Shown one piece after another: positions 7,940-17,623 of a stretch of DNA of 44,764 bases. A model generated the notes under the pieces. That model was not told where the DNA came from. It searched no databases and saw only the letters and a list, made by a program, of their open reading frames with translations. The stretch's first letter is position 1. The number at the start of each line of letters is the position of its first letter. The translations under genes and the position numbers were made by a program. This DNA is from an uncultured Bacteroidaceae bacterium (GTDB lineage Bacteria; Bacteroidota; Bacteroidia; Bacteroidales; Bacteroidaceae): NCBI GenBank assembly GCA_934394435.1, contig CAKRRN010000019.1, forward strand, positions 1 through 44,764. The letters are read 5' to 3'.

Positions 7940-8755
7940 CTAACTATTCTGTAACAGAATGTTTTCTACGGCAACAGCCACACCATCCTCGTCATTACTA
8001 AGTGTTATGTGGTTAGCTACCTCTAAGACCTCTTTCTGTGCATTAGCCATAGCAACTCCCATTCCTGCATAACGTATCATGCTCAGGTCGTTGTATCCAT
8101 CTCCACAAGCCATTAGGTCCTCGCTAGAGTAGCCTATCTTCTTTAGGAAAGCGTCCAGACAGTCGGCCTTATCGATTCCCAAAGGAAGAAGTTCCAAAAA
8201 GAAAGGTTCGCTACGGTAAACACTCATTACTCCATTCATATGCGCAGCTATTTCCTTCTCTAACACAGCCAGTTTCTCTGGATTGCCGACAATCAAGAAT
8301 TTAGGTTCAGGGAAGTTTATTTCTTCCAGGAAGTTGCTCACCTTATGCAAGCCCATCCCATTGAGGTGAGCTTCATAACGTACATACTCATCATCAATAT
8401 CTTCGCATGCAATATCGTCGCCCAAATAGCTTAAGATGTTAAAATCCTCCGTGTTTCCTTTTGAGTATAGATAGGGGTAAAGGCTCATGTCCAATGTGCG
8501 TTGCATAACGGTTTCTCCTGTGCTGCAATCAATTACAGCTCCTCCGTTGAACGCAAGTATATAGCCACCGTACTTCTTTAGCTCCAGTTGTTCAGCAATA
8601 GGCTTAATGCCGAAAGGAGGTCTACCGCTCGCCAAGATAATTTTCAGTCCTCTTTGCTGCGCTTTTATTAGTGTCTCCCGTGTACGTGATGTTATTTTTT
8701 TCTCACTATTGGTTAGTGTTCCATCCAAATCCAGTGCAAGTACCTTATATTTCAT
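7940..8755 (-). CDS. Cof-type HAD-IIB family phosphatase
   Basis: 271 residues. Motif I LDLDGTLTN puts the catalytic aspartates at D9 and D11. SGRPPFG is the motif II region, a Lys lies in the LGIDKADCL segment, and GDGYNDLSMI near 218 is motif IV. A type IIB cap lies between about 85 and 190. Family members dephosphorylate sugar phosphates, flavin precursors or pyridoxal phosphate, and specificity cannot be read from sequence. It follows the DEAD helicase gene after 75 bp, so it may share the operon or have its own weak promoter. Confidence 0.9.
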   Translation of the reverse strand: MKYKVLALDLDGTLTNSEKKITSRTRETLIKAQQRGLKIILASGRPPFGIKPIAEQLELKKYGGYILAFNGGAVIDCSTGETVMQRTLDMSLYPYLYSKGNTEDFNILSYLGDDIACEDIDDEYVRYEAHLNGMGLHKVSNFLEEINFPEPKFLIVGNPEKLAVLEKEIAAHMNGVMSVYRSEPFFLELLPLGIDKADCLDAFLKKIGYSSEDLMACGDGYNDLSMIRYAGMGVAMANAQKEVLEVANHITLSNDEDGVAVAVENILLQNS

Positions 8756-8830
8756 CTTCTTCTATTGTCGTAGGTATAAAAAGCTGTTTATACGGAAATA
8801 TAAATTTCACCCACCGCTTATCTCGTTATT

Positions 8831-10330
8831 TTAAAGTGATGATTCATCCGTAGTGTTTTCTTTTTTTACTTTCCGCCTATAATGCTTCTTTTTACTGTTT
8901 TTTTGATTTTCTGCATTTTTTTGCTGCGTGCTGTCTTCAGATACTTTCTTTTGTGACGAATGCTTCTTTTGCTTCTTTTCTGCTGTTGTCACAGTTGATT
9001 TTTCTTTCTTTTCAAGATTTTCCTCTCTCTCTTGTGTCACAGCTTTCTTTGAGTTTCTTTTTGTAGTTTGGGGTTGGACCTCATTCTTTGAACTCGTATT
9101 TCTCTGCTTGGGTTTTCCCTTCTGGCCATTTGCCTTACGGCGCTCTTGTTTTCCTCTTGGCTTACCTTCCGAATGTCCTGTGTATTCTGGACCTTTTCCC
9201 AATTGGTTCGGTATTTCGTTCTTGTCAATAGTCCTTTCCAGAAAGTGCTCTATTTGCTTGAATTCGGCTTGCTCCTTTTCGCTCACCAAAGTAATCGCGC
9301 GTCCGTTTCTGCCAGCACGAGCTGTTCGTCCAATGCGGTGTACGTAGTCTTCCTCATCATGAGGAACATCATAGTTGATGACCAATTGAATATCATCAAT
9401 ATCAATGCCTCTTGCCACAATGTCCGTAGCCACAAGAATGTCGATTTGTGAACTTCGGAACAAATACATAACCTCGTCTCTTTCGTTTTGGGTTAGGTCG
9501 CTGTGCATGGCTCGTGCGTTGTATCCTGCACGAATCAGACTGATGGACAAGTCTTTCGTTTTTATTTTAGAGCCAGTAAAGATGATTACTCTTTGAGGTT
9601 TTTCCTGTTCGAAAAGACTCTTTACTATGCCCATCTTCTGTGCCTCGTAGCAAATATATGCACTTTGCTTTATATTCTCTGCAGGTTTGCTTACTGCTAA
9701 TTTTACTTCTACAGGGCTGTGCATAATGGTTTTTGCCAACTGTTGTATCTTGTCTGGCATCGTAGCACTGAACATGATAGTCTGTCTGGTATCAGGTAGC
9801 AGTTTGGCTATCTGCAGAATGTCTTCGCAGAATCCCATGTCAAGCATTCTGTCAGCCTCGTCAAGAATAAAAAAGGAAACGCGACTTAGGTCCACGTTGC
9901 CTAGGCTTATGTGGCTTATCAGTCGCCCAGGGGTTGCAATAATAACATCCGCACCATTCTGCATGCTTCGTTTTTCCTGTTCGTAACGTATGCCATCGTT
10001 TCCTCCATATACTGCAACACTACTTACATCTGGCAAATAGTAAGAGAATCCTTGCATGGCTTGGTCAATCTGTTGTGCAAGTTCACGGGTAGGTGACATG
10101 ATGATGCAGTTGATGGCATCAGAAGGATAACCACCGTCTTGCAACTTGCTCAGTACGGGTAGCAAGTAGGCAGCAGTCTTTCCTGTACCTGTTTGTGCCA
10201 CACCCAGTATATCACGTCCCTCAAGAATGGGTGGGATGGCGTGCTCTTGTATGGGTGTTGTCTCCGTGAAGTTCATATCGTCCAATGCATCAAGCACCAG
10301 ATCGTTTAAGTCCAAGTCATAAAAATCCAT
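8831..10330 (-). CDS. DEAD-box ATP-dependent RNA helicase (RhlE-like)
   Basis: 499 residues. Helicase motifs appear in order: Q motif with F21 and TPIQ, motif I AQTGTGKT at 45-52, PTRELA at 80-85, TPGR at 133-136, DEAD at 157-160, SAT at 188-190, and HRIGRTARAG near 340. The core ends near residue 375. The tail of about 120 residues is almost entirely Lys, Glu, Gln, Asn and Ser and is probably disordered and RNA-binding, as in RhlE/DeaD-type proteins of this phylum. Likely roles are ribosome assembly, RNA decay or cold adaptation. It starts 19 bp after the lptG stop, which supports co-transcription. Confidence 0.93.
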   Translation of the reverse strand: MDFYDLDLNDLVLDALDDMNFTETTPIQEHAIPPILEGRDILGVAQTGTGKTAAYLLPVLSKLQDGGYPSDAINCIIMSPTRELAQQIDQAMQGFSYYLPDVSSVAVYGGNDGIRYEQEKRSMQNGADVIIATPGRLISHISLGNVDLSRVSFFILDEADRMLDMGFCEDILQIAKLLPDTRQTIMFSATMPDKIQQLAKTIMHSPVEVKLAVSKPAENIKQSAYICYEAQKMGIVKSLFEQEKPQRVIIFTGSKIKTKDLSISLIRAGYNARAMHSDLTQNERDEVMYLFRSSQIDILVATDIVARGIDIDDIQLVINYDVPHDEEDYVHRIGRTARAGRNGRAITLVSEKEQAEFKQIEHFLERTIDKNEIPNQLGKGPEYTGHSEGKPRGKQERRKANGQKGKPKQRNTSSKNEVQPQTTKRNSKKAVTQEREENLEKKEKSTVTTAEKKQKKHSSQKKVSEDSTQQKNAENQKNSKKKHYRRKVKKENTTDESSL

Positions 10331-10349
10331 TTTTCGTCTCTGTGTTGTG

Positions 10350-11456
10350 TCATCTGGGAGCCTTGGTATAGAGATACCAGGCTATGAATGTATATAATAT
10401 ATTGGGAATCCAGGCTGCCAGAGCTGGATGTAATCCACCGTTTGTGCTAAATGTTGCAGAGATACCCTGAAGTAGAATATAACTTGCACTTAATGCCAAA
10501 CCTACTCCTAAAGCAAGTCCCATTCCGCCTTTTCGCTTTCGAGATGAGAGAGCCATGCCTATGGTGGAGAGTATAAATGCGGCAAAAGGAGACGCAAAGC
10601 GTTTGTGATATTCCACTTCAAAAGCTTTCAGGTTGCCACTTCCTCTGTTTTTTTGCTTTTCAATATATTCCTTCAATTCGCTGTTTGTCATAGTCTCCTG
10701 CTGACTACGTATGAAGAGAAAGTCTTGAGGCTCCATTGTGATAATGGAGTCCATACGTACATGATGAGTAATATGTTCCCTGAGTCCTTTCAGTTCACGT
10801 ATGGTCACATTGTTCAAAGTCCAATGATAACGTACATCGCTCAGTGTGTCGTATTCTACTGTGGTTGCAGTCAGATGCGAGATGAGTTTTTTGTTTTCAA
10901 ACTTATCAAGTGAGAAGTGCGTCCCCGTTTTGCTGATGCCATCGAAATGCTCCATGAAAGCGATTACACCAGTATCAACCTGTAACTGCACATTGTCTGC
11001 ATAGGTCGGATTCTTTTTGTTTCTCTTATATTGGTTTTCGAATGCCAATCGTTTTACACTCCCTTTCGGAATAATTTCAGAACCAAGATAGAAGGTCATT
11101 GCAGCGATGATTGCAGAGCTGATAAGATAAGGTCTCATGAGTCGGCCAAAACTCATACCAGTACTGATCATTGCAATAATTTCGCTATTGTCAGCCAACT
11201 TCGTTGTAAAAAAGATGACACTCAGAAATACGAAAAGTGCGCTGAACAGATTCGTAAAGTAGGGGATGAAATTTAAGTAGTACTGAAATATGATAGCGTG
11301 CCACGAAGCATGATTCGAGGTAAATTTATCAACGTTTTCATTAAAATCAAACACAACAGCAATACTGATAATCAGGAGTATGGAGAAGAAGTACGTCCCC
11401 AGAAATTTCCCTATCAGATATCGGTCTATACGTGTCAGAGGCTTCGGTATTCTCAT
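10350..11456 (-). CDS. lptG: LptF/LptG family lipopolysaccharide export permease
   Basis: 368 residues from ATG 11456 (MRIPKPLTRIDRYLIGKFLG). The frame is open to 11579, but that extension would overlap the end of tgt and has no family match. Three N-terminal membrane segments (about 15-115) and three C-terminal ones (about 285-365) flank a periplasmic beta-jellyroll region, the LptF/LptG plan. With LptB the family extracts lipopolysaccharide from the inner membrane and passes it to LptC/LptA. Sequence alone does not firmly separate LptF from LptG. It starts 30 bp after the tgt stop. Confidence 0.87.
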   Translation of the reverse strand: MRIPKPLTRIDRYLIGKFLGTYFFSILLIISIAVVFDFNENVDKFTSNHASWHAIIFQYYLNFIPYFTNLFSALFVFLSVIFFTTKLADNSEIIAMISTGMSFGRLMRPYLISSAIIAAMTFYLGSEIIPKGSVKRLAFENQYKRNKKNPTYADNVQLQVDTGVIAFMEHFDGISKTGTHFSLDKFENKKLISHLTATTVEYDTLSDVRYHWTLNNVTIRELKGLREHITHHVRMDSIITMEPQDFLFIRSQQETMTNSELKEYIEKQKNRGSGNLKAFEVEYHKRFASPFAAFILSTIGMALSSRKRKGGMGLALGVGLALSASYILLQGISATFSTNGGLHPALAAWIPNILYTFIAWYLYTKAPR

Positions 11457-11485
11457 GCTGTGTATTCCTTTTTCTAACTCTTGTC

Positions 11486-12616
11486 TTATAGACGCTGTGT
11501 CACCTTGCGCATCATTTGGCTCTTCCATGAGCAGAAATCTCCTGCCATGATGTGTTTGCGTGCCTCTCTTGTCAGCCACAGATAGAAAGACAGATTATGT
11601 ATGGAAGCTATTTCGAGAGCTAATAATTCCTGTGCTTTGAAGAGGTGGTGCAAATATGCTTTAGAATACGCCCGATCCAGCGAACAGGGACCATTGGGAT
11701 CTATTACGCTGAAGTCATCCTGCCATTTGCGGTTGCGCATGTTCATCACACCTTCAGAAGTAAATAGCATCGCGTTTCGTCCGTTTCGAGTTGGCATTAC
11801 ACAGTCAAACATATCCACACCTCGTTCTATTCCTTCCAAAAGATTGGCAGGCGTACCTACTCCCATAAGATAGCGTGGCTTATCCTTAGGCAGTATTGCA
11901 TTTACCACTTCAATCATTTCGTACATCACCTCTGCTGGCTCACCAACAGCCAAACCACCGATTGCATTTCCATCGCATCCTTTTTCTGCCACAAACTCGG
12001 CACTCTGTTCACGCAAGTCACGATAAGTACATCCTTGTACGATGGGGAACAGACTTTGATGATAACCATACTTTGGGTCCGTCTCGTTGAATCTTTTTAT
12101 ACAACGGTCTAACCATCTGTGCGTCAGTCCAAGACTTTTCTTAGCATAGGCATACTCACTGGTTCCTGGAGGGCATTCGTCAAGGGCCATCATAATATCC
12201 GCTCCTATACTTCGTTCAATGTCCATCACGCGCTCTGGGGTGAAGATGTGTTTGCTACCGTCAATATGACTACGGAAGGTGCATCCCTCTTCAGTAAGTT
12301 TTCTGATTCCAGTCAACGAGAATACTTGAAAGCCACCGCTATCCGTCAGTATTGGTCCATCCCAGCTGTTGAATTTGTGTAATCCTCCAGCTTTTTCCAG
12401 AATGTCTGTACCTGGACGCAGGTATAGGTGATAAGTGTTGCCTAAGATAATCTGTGCCTTAACTTCCTCCTTCAAGTCTCTGACAGAAACTCCCTTCACA
12501 CTTCCTACGGTTCCTACAGGCATGAAAACAGGAGTCTGTATGCTGCCATGGTCTGTCTGCAAAAGTCCAGCTCTTGCTTCAGAGAACGAATCAGTATGCT
12601 GTAATTCGAATGTCAT
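11486..12616 (-). CDS. tgt: tRNA-guanine transglycosylase
   Basis: 376 residues. The enzyme swaps guanine 34 for preQ1 in GUN-anticodon tRNAs. Visible motifs: DSGGFQVFSL with D92, DECPP near 146, VQG near 193, GGLAVGE at 220-226 and DCVMPTRNGRN with the nucleophile D271. The usual zinc site CxCxxC followed by His is not present: the region at 307-322 reads PNGPCSLDRAYSKAYL, keeping only C311, although H340 remains. I recall other Bacteroidetes Tgt proteins lacking these cysteines, so this is probably a lineage trait rather than damage. The start codon overlaps the lon stop (ATGA), indicating translational coupling. Confidence 0.95.
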   Translation of the reverse strand: MTFELQHTDSFSEARAGLLQTDHGSIQTPVFMPVGTVGSVKGVSVRDLKEEVKAQIILGNTYHLYLRPGTDILEKAGGLHKFNSWDGPILTDSGGFQVFSLTGIRKLTEEGCTFRSHIDGSKHIFTPERVMDIERSIGADIMMALDECPPGTSEYAYAKKSLGLTHRWLDRCIKRFNETDPKYGYHQSLFPIVQGCTYRDLREQSAEFVAEKGCDGNAIGGLAVGEPAEVMYEMIEVVNAILPKDKPRYLMGVGTPANLLEGIERGVDMFDCVMPTRNGRNAMLFTSEGVMNMRNRKWQDDFSVIDPNGPCSLDRAYSKAYLHHLFKAQELLALEIASIHNLSFYLWLTREARKHIMAGDFCSWKSQMMRKVTQRL

Positions 12617-15090
12617 GCTTTTACTCCTTCCTTGTTTTCTTCAGAGAACTGAAATTCTATAGGATGCTCAACCTTTTCTGGCAGTAACGCGTAGTCCCAC
12701 ACATCAGCTATGGTTTTGACGTAGTGGAATGTTACTCCCTCCAGGTATGTGTCGGGTATCTCGATAATGTCTTTTCGGTTATCCTCGCACAGCATGATAT
12801 CTGTGATGCCAGCCCGTTTGGCTGCCAATATTTTCTCGCGTATGCCTCCCACGGGCAAGACTTTTCCTCTTAGGGTAATCTCGCCAGTCATAGCCAATTT
12901 CTCTCTTACCATTCGTTGGGTAAGTGCACTGGCAATACTTGTGGCAATGGTGATACCTGCGCTCGGACCGTCCTTGGGCACAGCGCCCTCTGGCACATGT
13001 ATATGAATATTGTAGTTATCAAAAATACGCATGTCTATGCTTAGACTGTCTGCGTGAGCTTTAATATACTCCAGAGCCAGCATAGCACTTTCCTTCATTA
13101 CGTCTCCGAGGTTACCTGTAAGGGTGAGCTTTCCGCCTTTTCCTTGGCTGAGACTTGTCTCAATGAAGAGAATCTCTCCTCCTACGCTGGTCCAAGCCAA
13201 GCCTGTTACAACACCTGCGTCACGATTGCCTTGGTATTTGTCGCGGCTGAAGGGTGGGTTGCCCAGTAGCGTTTCCACATACGCAGGACCAATGCTTTTG
13301 GGTATTTCGTCTTGCTCGTTGCGTGCGACAATAAGAGCCACCTTTCGCAGCAATTTACTGATTTGCTTTTCCAATCCTCTGACGCCGCTCTCGCGTGTAT
13401 ACCTTTCTATTATGAATTCTAAAGCTTCTTTGCTGACTTTGATTTGCGCATTTTTGTCCAGCCCCATTTCTTTCTTTGCCGCAGGAAGCAGGTGGCGTTT
13501 GGCAATCTCTATTTTCTCTTCTGTAATATAGCCTCCCACCTCTATCAATTCCATGCGGTCAAGCAGAGGACGTGGTATGGAGTTGATGTTATTGGCTGTG
13601 GCAATGAACATCACGCGACTCAAGTCGTAATCAATGTCGAGGAAATTGTCGTGGAACGCATTGTTCTGTTCTGGGTCAAGCACTTCAAGCATGGCTGATG
13701 AGGGATCACCATTAACGGTACTCTCCGTCACCTTGTCGATTTCATCCAGTATGAATACGGGATTTGATGAGCCAGCCTTCTGTATGCCTTTTATGATACG
13801 TCCTGGCATTGCGCCAATATACGTACGTCTATGGCCACGTATCTCGCTCTCGTCGTGCATACCTCCTAAGCTTATCCTTACGTATTTGCGGTTTAGTGCA
13901 GCAGCTATGCTTTTACCCAAACTTGTCTTTCCAACTCCTGGAGGGCCGTACAGACAGATGATAGGGCTCTTCAAATCATTCTTCAGCTTTAGTACGGCTA
14001 AGTGTTCCAAGATGCGTTCTTTCACCTTTTCCATGCCGTAATGATCCTTATTGAGGCGTGCTTCGGCACGTTTCAGATCCAGAGAGTCTTTGGTACAGTA
14101 ATCCCAAGGAAGGCGCAGAATGGTCTGCAGGTAGTTGAGCTGCACGTTGTAGTCGGGTGACTGCACGTTGATTCTTGACAACTTAGCCAATTCCTGCATA
14201 AAGATGTCGTTTACCTTTGCGCTCCAAACCTTGCTTTTTGCCTCCTTTTTCAGACGTTCTTGATCTTCCTGCTTGGCATTCAGTTCGTCGTTGTTGCCCA
14301 GCTCACTCTGCAGCTGTCTGATTTCTTGATTAAGGAAATATTCACGTTGCTGTTTGTCAATCTCTTTCTGAGTGCGTCGTTCTATGTCCTTACGAAGTTG
14401 TGCCAGTTGTAACAAGCCATTCAAGTTTGCCAGAGCTTTCTCCGCTCTCTCTGTTTCACTTTTAGCTTCCAGCAGTTGCTGCTTCAATGCAGTTCCCATG
14501 GGCAGATAGCTACACACCACATTGAGGAACAATGCCGAAAAGCCCATGTTGTCAATGTATTGGATGAACTCCTGTGGGCAGAATTCAGAGAGATCTGCCA
14601 GCAGCTTTACTTTCTCCTTCAGTTCCAGCAACATCGCTGCAAAGGATTCTTTCTCTTCCTCTGTAGGTTCTGTATCAGCTAATGCTTTTACAGTTCCGAA
14701 ATATCCCTTGTTTGTTTGCTCCATGTGTACCAATTCGATTCTATTAGCCGCATGAATTAGGGCGGAGTAGTTGCCATCAGGAAGCTTCACAAAGTGTGCC
14801 AGCCTTCCTGCCACCCCTACGGGATAGATGTCCTCTTCTGCTGGATTATCAATGGCAGAATCCTTTTGGCAGAAGACCCCAATGATTCCCGAGCTCTTCT
14901 CGGCCTCTTTAAGGGTCTTTATGCTGGATTTTCTACCAATGGTTACAGGTGTCATGGTACCAGGGAAAAGTACCGAATCACGCACACATAGAATAGGCAT
15001 TTCGCCGCTGTGCTCTGCGTGAATCATATTGTTGGGTTCTGTACTTAAGTCTGCTACAAAGGAAAAAGAAACCTTTTTGGTGTTCGTCAT
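12613..15090 (-). CDS. lon: ATP-dependent protease Lon
   Basis: 825 residues, usual length. The LON substrate-binding domain covers about 30-230 and is followed by a coiled coil (about 230-300). The AAA+ module has Walker A GPPGVGKT at 382-389 and Walker B VFILDEID at about 445-452. The C-terminal protease domain has the Ser-Lys dyad: Ser710 in PKDGPSAG and Lys753 in REKILA. It degrades misfolded and regulatory proteins in the cytoplasm. It is the first gene of the minus-strand run and shares a divergent promoter region with trmN6. No heat-shock operator of a known type was recognised upstream. Confidence 0.97.
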   Translation of the reverse strand: MTNTKKVSFSFVADLSTEPNNMIHAEHSGEMPILCVRDSVLFPGTMTPVTIGRKSSIKTLKEAEKSSGIIGVFCQKDSAIDNPAEEDIYPVGVAGRLAHFVKLPDGNYSALIHAANRIELVHMEQTNKGYFGTVKALADTEPTEEEKESFAAMLLELKEKVKLLADLSEFCPQEFIQYIDNMGFSALFLNVVCSYLPMGTALKQQLLEAKSETERAEKALANLNGLLQLAQLRKDIERRTQKEIDKQQREYFLNQEIRQLQSELGNNDELNAKQEDQERLKKEAKSKVWSAKVNDIFMQELAKLSRINVQSPDYNVQLNYLQTILRLPWDYCTKDSLDLKRAEARLNKDHYGMEKVKERILEHLAVLKLKNDLKSPIICLYGPPGVGKTSLGKSIAAALNRKYVRISLGGMHDESEIRGHRRTYIGAMPGRIIKGIQKAGSSNPVFILDEIDKVTESTVNGDPSSAMLEVLDPEQNNAFHDNFLDIDYDLSRVMFIATANNINSIPRPLLDRMELIEVGGYITEEKIEIAKRHLLPAAKKEMGLDKNAQIKVSKEALEFIIERYTRESGVRGLEKQISKLLRKVALIVARNEQDEIPKSIGPAYVETLLGNPPFSRDKYQGNRDAGVVTGLAWTSVGGEILFIETSLSQGKGGKLTLTGNLGDVMKESAMLALEYIKAHADSLSIDMRIFDNYNIHIHVPEGAVPKDGPSAGITIATSIASALTQRMVREKLAMTGEITLRGKVLPVGGIREKILAAKRAGITDIMLCEDNRKDIIEIPDTYLEGVTFHYVKTIADVWDYALLPEKVEHPIEFQFSEENKEGVKA

Positions 15091-15134
15091 AGGGAAATAT
15101 CCTCTTGTGAATGAGTTTTAAAATTAAACGGCTG

Positions 15135-15142
15135 CAAAAGTA
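15135..15142 (-). promoter_or_regulatory. lon promoter, -7 element
   Basis: Read on the minus strand the bases are TACTTTTG, matching the Bacteroidetes -7 consensus TAnnTTTG, 45 bp before the lon ATG. The downstream bases are the same as those after the opposing trmN6 promoter (14-bp inverted repeat at 15125-15138 and 15191-15204). Confidence 0.65.
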
Positions 15143-15186
15143 ATAAAAATTATCGGATTTTCACGGATATACAATATTAAAAAGCA

Positions 15187-15194
15187 TAACTTTG
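15187..15194 (+). promoter_or_regulatory. trmN6 promoter, -7 element
   Basis: TAACTTTG matches the Bacteroidetes -7 consensus TAnnTTTG and lies 38 bp before the trmN6 ATG. Its TTTG begins the right arm of the 14-bp inverted repeat shared with the lon promoter. Confidence 0.65.
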
Positions 15195-15232
15195 CAGCCG
15201 TTTACAGAGTATTTTCCGTTTGCACTTAGGTA

Positions 15233-15943
15233 ATGAGCCAACCATTCTTTCGTTTTCAGCGTTTTATCATCTGGCACGACAAGTCATCCATGCCTGTTGG
15301 TACAGATGGCGTATTGTTGGGCGCATGGGCTTCTGTACTCGATTCTGCTCGTATACTGGATATCGGTACAGGGTCTGGACTCGTAGCTTTGATGGCTGCC
15401 CAACGTGCTCCTCAGGCTCAGGTTGTTGGCATAGATATAGACGAAGCATCGGTAATGCAAGCCACACGCAATGCTCAAGAAAGTCCTTTTGCCTCGCGTC
15501 TGACGATGCTTCAGGCAGATGTGCGCTCCTGTTCTCTGCCAGAGAGGTCTTTTGATACAATTCTTTCTAATCCGCCTTTCTTCAAAAATGATGTTTTACC
15601 ACCCTCAAAAAGGCGTTGCCAAGCACGAAACGCCTCTGTGCTTCCTGCTGCTCAATTGCTTGCTTCCGTAAGTCGTTTGCTTGCAGAAAACGGAAGGTTT
15701 TGTGTGGTGCTTCCGTCTGATTCTCAAACGGAATTTGTTGCTTTGGCTTTAGAAAACAAACTTTATCTTTCTAGGGTTATGAGGGTGAGAACAGTAGCCC
15801 GAAAAATGCCCAAGCGCGTGTTGCTCGAATTCGAACGCTGTCCTGTGAGCAAGACTTCTTTTGAGGAACTTTTATTACAGTCTTCCGATGGTTCGCGCTC
15901 GCCAGAATACACTTTGCTCACCCGTGATTTCTATCTGTTTTGA
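15233..15943 (+). CDS. trmN6: tRNA1(Val) adenine-37 N6-methyltransferase (TrmN6/YfiC)
   Basis: 236 residues. The N-terminus FRFQRFIIWHDKSSMPVGTDGVLLGAW is the family hallmark. The class I SAM-binding motif DIGTGSG lies at 43-49, the acidic turn GIDID at 66-70, and the N6-adenine catalytic motif NPPF at 113-116. The enzyme methylates A37 of tRNA-Val using S-adenosylmethionine. It is transcribed away from lon, with rmuC 75 bp downstream on the same strand. A ribosomal RNA or glutamine target is unlikely given the N-terminal match. Confidence 0.92.
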   Translation: MSQPFFRFQRFIIWHDKSSMPVGTDGVLLGAWASVLDSARILDIGTGSGLVALMAAQRAPQAQVVGIDIDEASVMQATRNAQESPFASRLTMLQADVRSCSLPERSFDTILSNPPFFKNDVLPPSKRRCQARNASVLPAAQLLASVSRLLAENGRFCVVLPSDSQTEFVALALENKLYLSRVMRVRTVARKMPKRVLLEFERCPVSKTSFEELLLQSSDGSRSPEYTLLTRDFYLF

Positions 15944-16018
15944 ATAATAATTCTATTTGAAATAATTTCAATTTAGATTTTTGTTGTACTTTAGTGCTTC
16001 AATTCACACAAATTTTCA

Positions 16019-17578
16019 ATGAATACAATCATCATACTTGTAGCAATAGTAGCCATCGTACTAATGGCTGTAATGGGTTTCTTTGTCGGTAAGAAGTCAA
16101 CTGGGATTTCTGAATACATAGAAAAGAGAAAGCAATTGGAGAGTGAAGTGGAAAAACTCAAGCTGTCGGTAGAGGAAAAAGAGAAGGCACTTGTCTGCAC
16201 TAACGACTTGGTAAGACAGTTGACGTCAGAGCGTGACGTGCAGAGGACCAAAGCCGAAAACGCCGAACAGAGATTGCAGGAGGAATGTCAGAGAGCAGAG
16301 CGAGTACGCAAGGAAGATGCTTTTAGATACGAAGCACAAATACTTGAAAAAGAGACTACGTACAAACGTCAGATTGAAGAAAAGAATAAAGAGCAGGCAA
16401 AGCTAATGAACGATTGGAAGGTTGCTTACGAGGCTCAGATGGAGACGCTTCGTCAGATGAACCGTGAGCAAGTGGAGAGTCAAGCCAAACTGATACGAGA
16501 ACAGATGAAGGCAACCTCAGAACAGGTGTTGAAGGATAGGGAAGAGGAGTTGCGTACAAAAAACCGCGAGCAGGTTTCGCTCATCATAGACCCTTTGCAT
16601 CAGAGCCTGAAGGAGATGCGTACTGCCCTTGAGCGCAATAAAGAGCAGCAGAACGAGGCTCTGACCCGACTCGACGCCACCATCCAGGCAAATATGCAAA
16701 AGAGCATGGCTTTGGGAGAAACAGCTGACAGACTGACACGCGCCTTGACGGGAGAGGTAAAAGTACAGGGCAACTTTGGAGAGTTGAAGCTGAAGCAATT
16801 GCTCGAAGGGATGGAGCTACACGAGGGCGAGCAGTTTGACACGCAGACTACGCTAAGAGACCGCTACGGAAAAGCCCTAAAGGATGATGAAGAACGTGGT
16901 CTGATACCTGATTTCATCCTCCATTTTCCCAACAACCGTCATGTGGTGGTAGATGCGAAGATGTCGCTGACAGACTACGAACGATACATGAACGCAGACA
17001 CCCCAGAGGAGAGAACAGCATGCTTGAAGGCTCACCTGCTCAGCGTGCGCAACCAGGTGGCTCGCTTGGCAAGAAAGGATTATTCGAGATACCTGCCAGC
17101 TGGTTACAACAAGCTGAATTTCGTAATCATGTACGTGCCTGTTGAAGGAGCACTTAATCTTGCACTTCTCAATGACGCCACGCTATGGAAGGAGGCTTAT
17201 GACCAAGGCGTGATGGTTCTCGGACCGCAAAGCATGTATATGAATCTGCGCGTTTTGGAGATGATGTGGACCCAAGTGCGCCAGTTGCAAAACCAACAGG
17301 AGATGATGGATGCCGCAAACATAATCATCGAACGAGTACAAGATTTCGGATCACGTTTTATGGATGTGGAGGCGTCTATGAACGACACACTACGCAAGAT
17401 GACTTCCCTCAAAACCACAACAGCCAATGACGGAAGAAGCATCATTACGGCAGCTCGGAACTTATTGAAAGCTGGTGCTAAGGAGAACAAGAAGAAGAAG
17501 TCTGTGGCAGACATGGAGGGAACTGTCTTTCTTGAGGGAGAGAAAAGCAAAGGCGAAACGCAAATCGAGAATCAGTAA
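16019..17578 (+). CDS. rmuC: DNA recombination protein RmuC
   Basis: 519 residues. An N-terminal membrane anchor (about 3-24, IIILVAIVAIVLMAVMGFFVG) is followed by a long charged coiled coil (about 30-215). The RmuC domain starts near 240 (VQGNFGELKLKQLLEGMEL) and includes PDFILHFPNNRHVVVDAKMSL near 300, which resembles a PD-(D/E)XK-type core. RmuC limits inversions at short inverted repeats in E. coli, probably as a nuclease on recombination intermediates. That is of interest because repeat arrays lie immediately downstream. The gene is likely co-transcribed with trmN6. Confidence 0.94.
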   Translation: MNTIIILVAIVAIVLMAVMGFFVGKKSTGISEYIEKRKQLESEVEKLKLSVEEKEKALVCTNDLVRQLTSERDVQRTKAENAEQRLQEECQRAERVRKEDAFRYEAQILEKETTYKRQIEEKNKEQAKLMNDWKVAYEAQMETLRQMNREQVESQAKLIREQMKATSEQVLKDREEELRTKNREQVSLIIDPLHQSLKEMRTALERNKEQQNEALTRLDATIQANMQKSMALGETADRLTRALTGEVKVQGNFGELKLKQLLEGMELHEGEQFDTQTTLRDRYGKALKDDEERGLIPDFILHFPNNRHVVVDAKMSLTDYERYMNADTPEERTACLKAHLLSVRNQVARLARKDYSRYLPAGYNKLNFVIMYVPVEGALNLALLNDATLWKEAYDQGVMVLGPQSMYMNLRVLEMMWTQVRQLQNQQEMMDAANIIIERVQDFGSRFMDVEASMNDTLRKMTSLKTTTANDGRSIITAARNLLKAGAKENKKKKSVADMEGTVFLEGEKSKGETQIENQ

Positions 17579-17623
17579 TGGTGTGTATAAGATACTGTAT
17601 CAAATATCCTAATATATTTTAGA

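Noticed and set aside
11457..11579. Longer N-terminus for the lptG product
   Set aside because: Would overlap the end of tgt by 94 bp and add a hydrophilic segment not found in the family.
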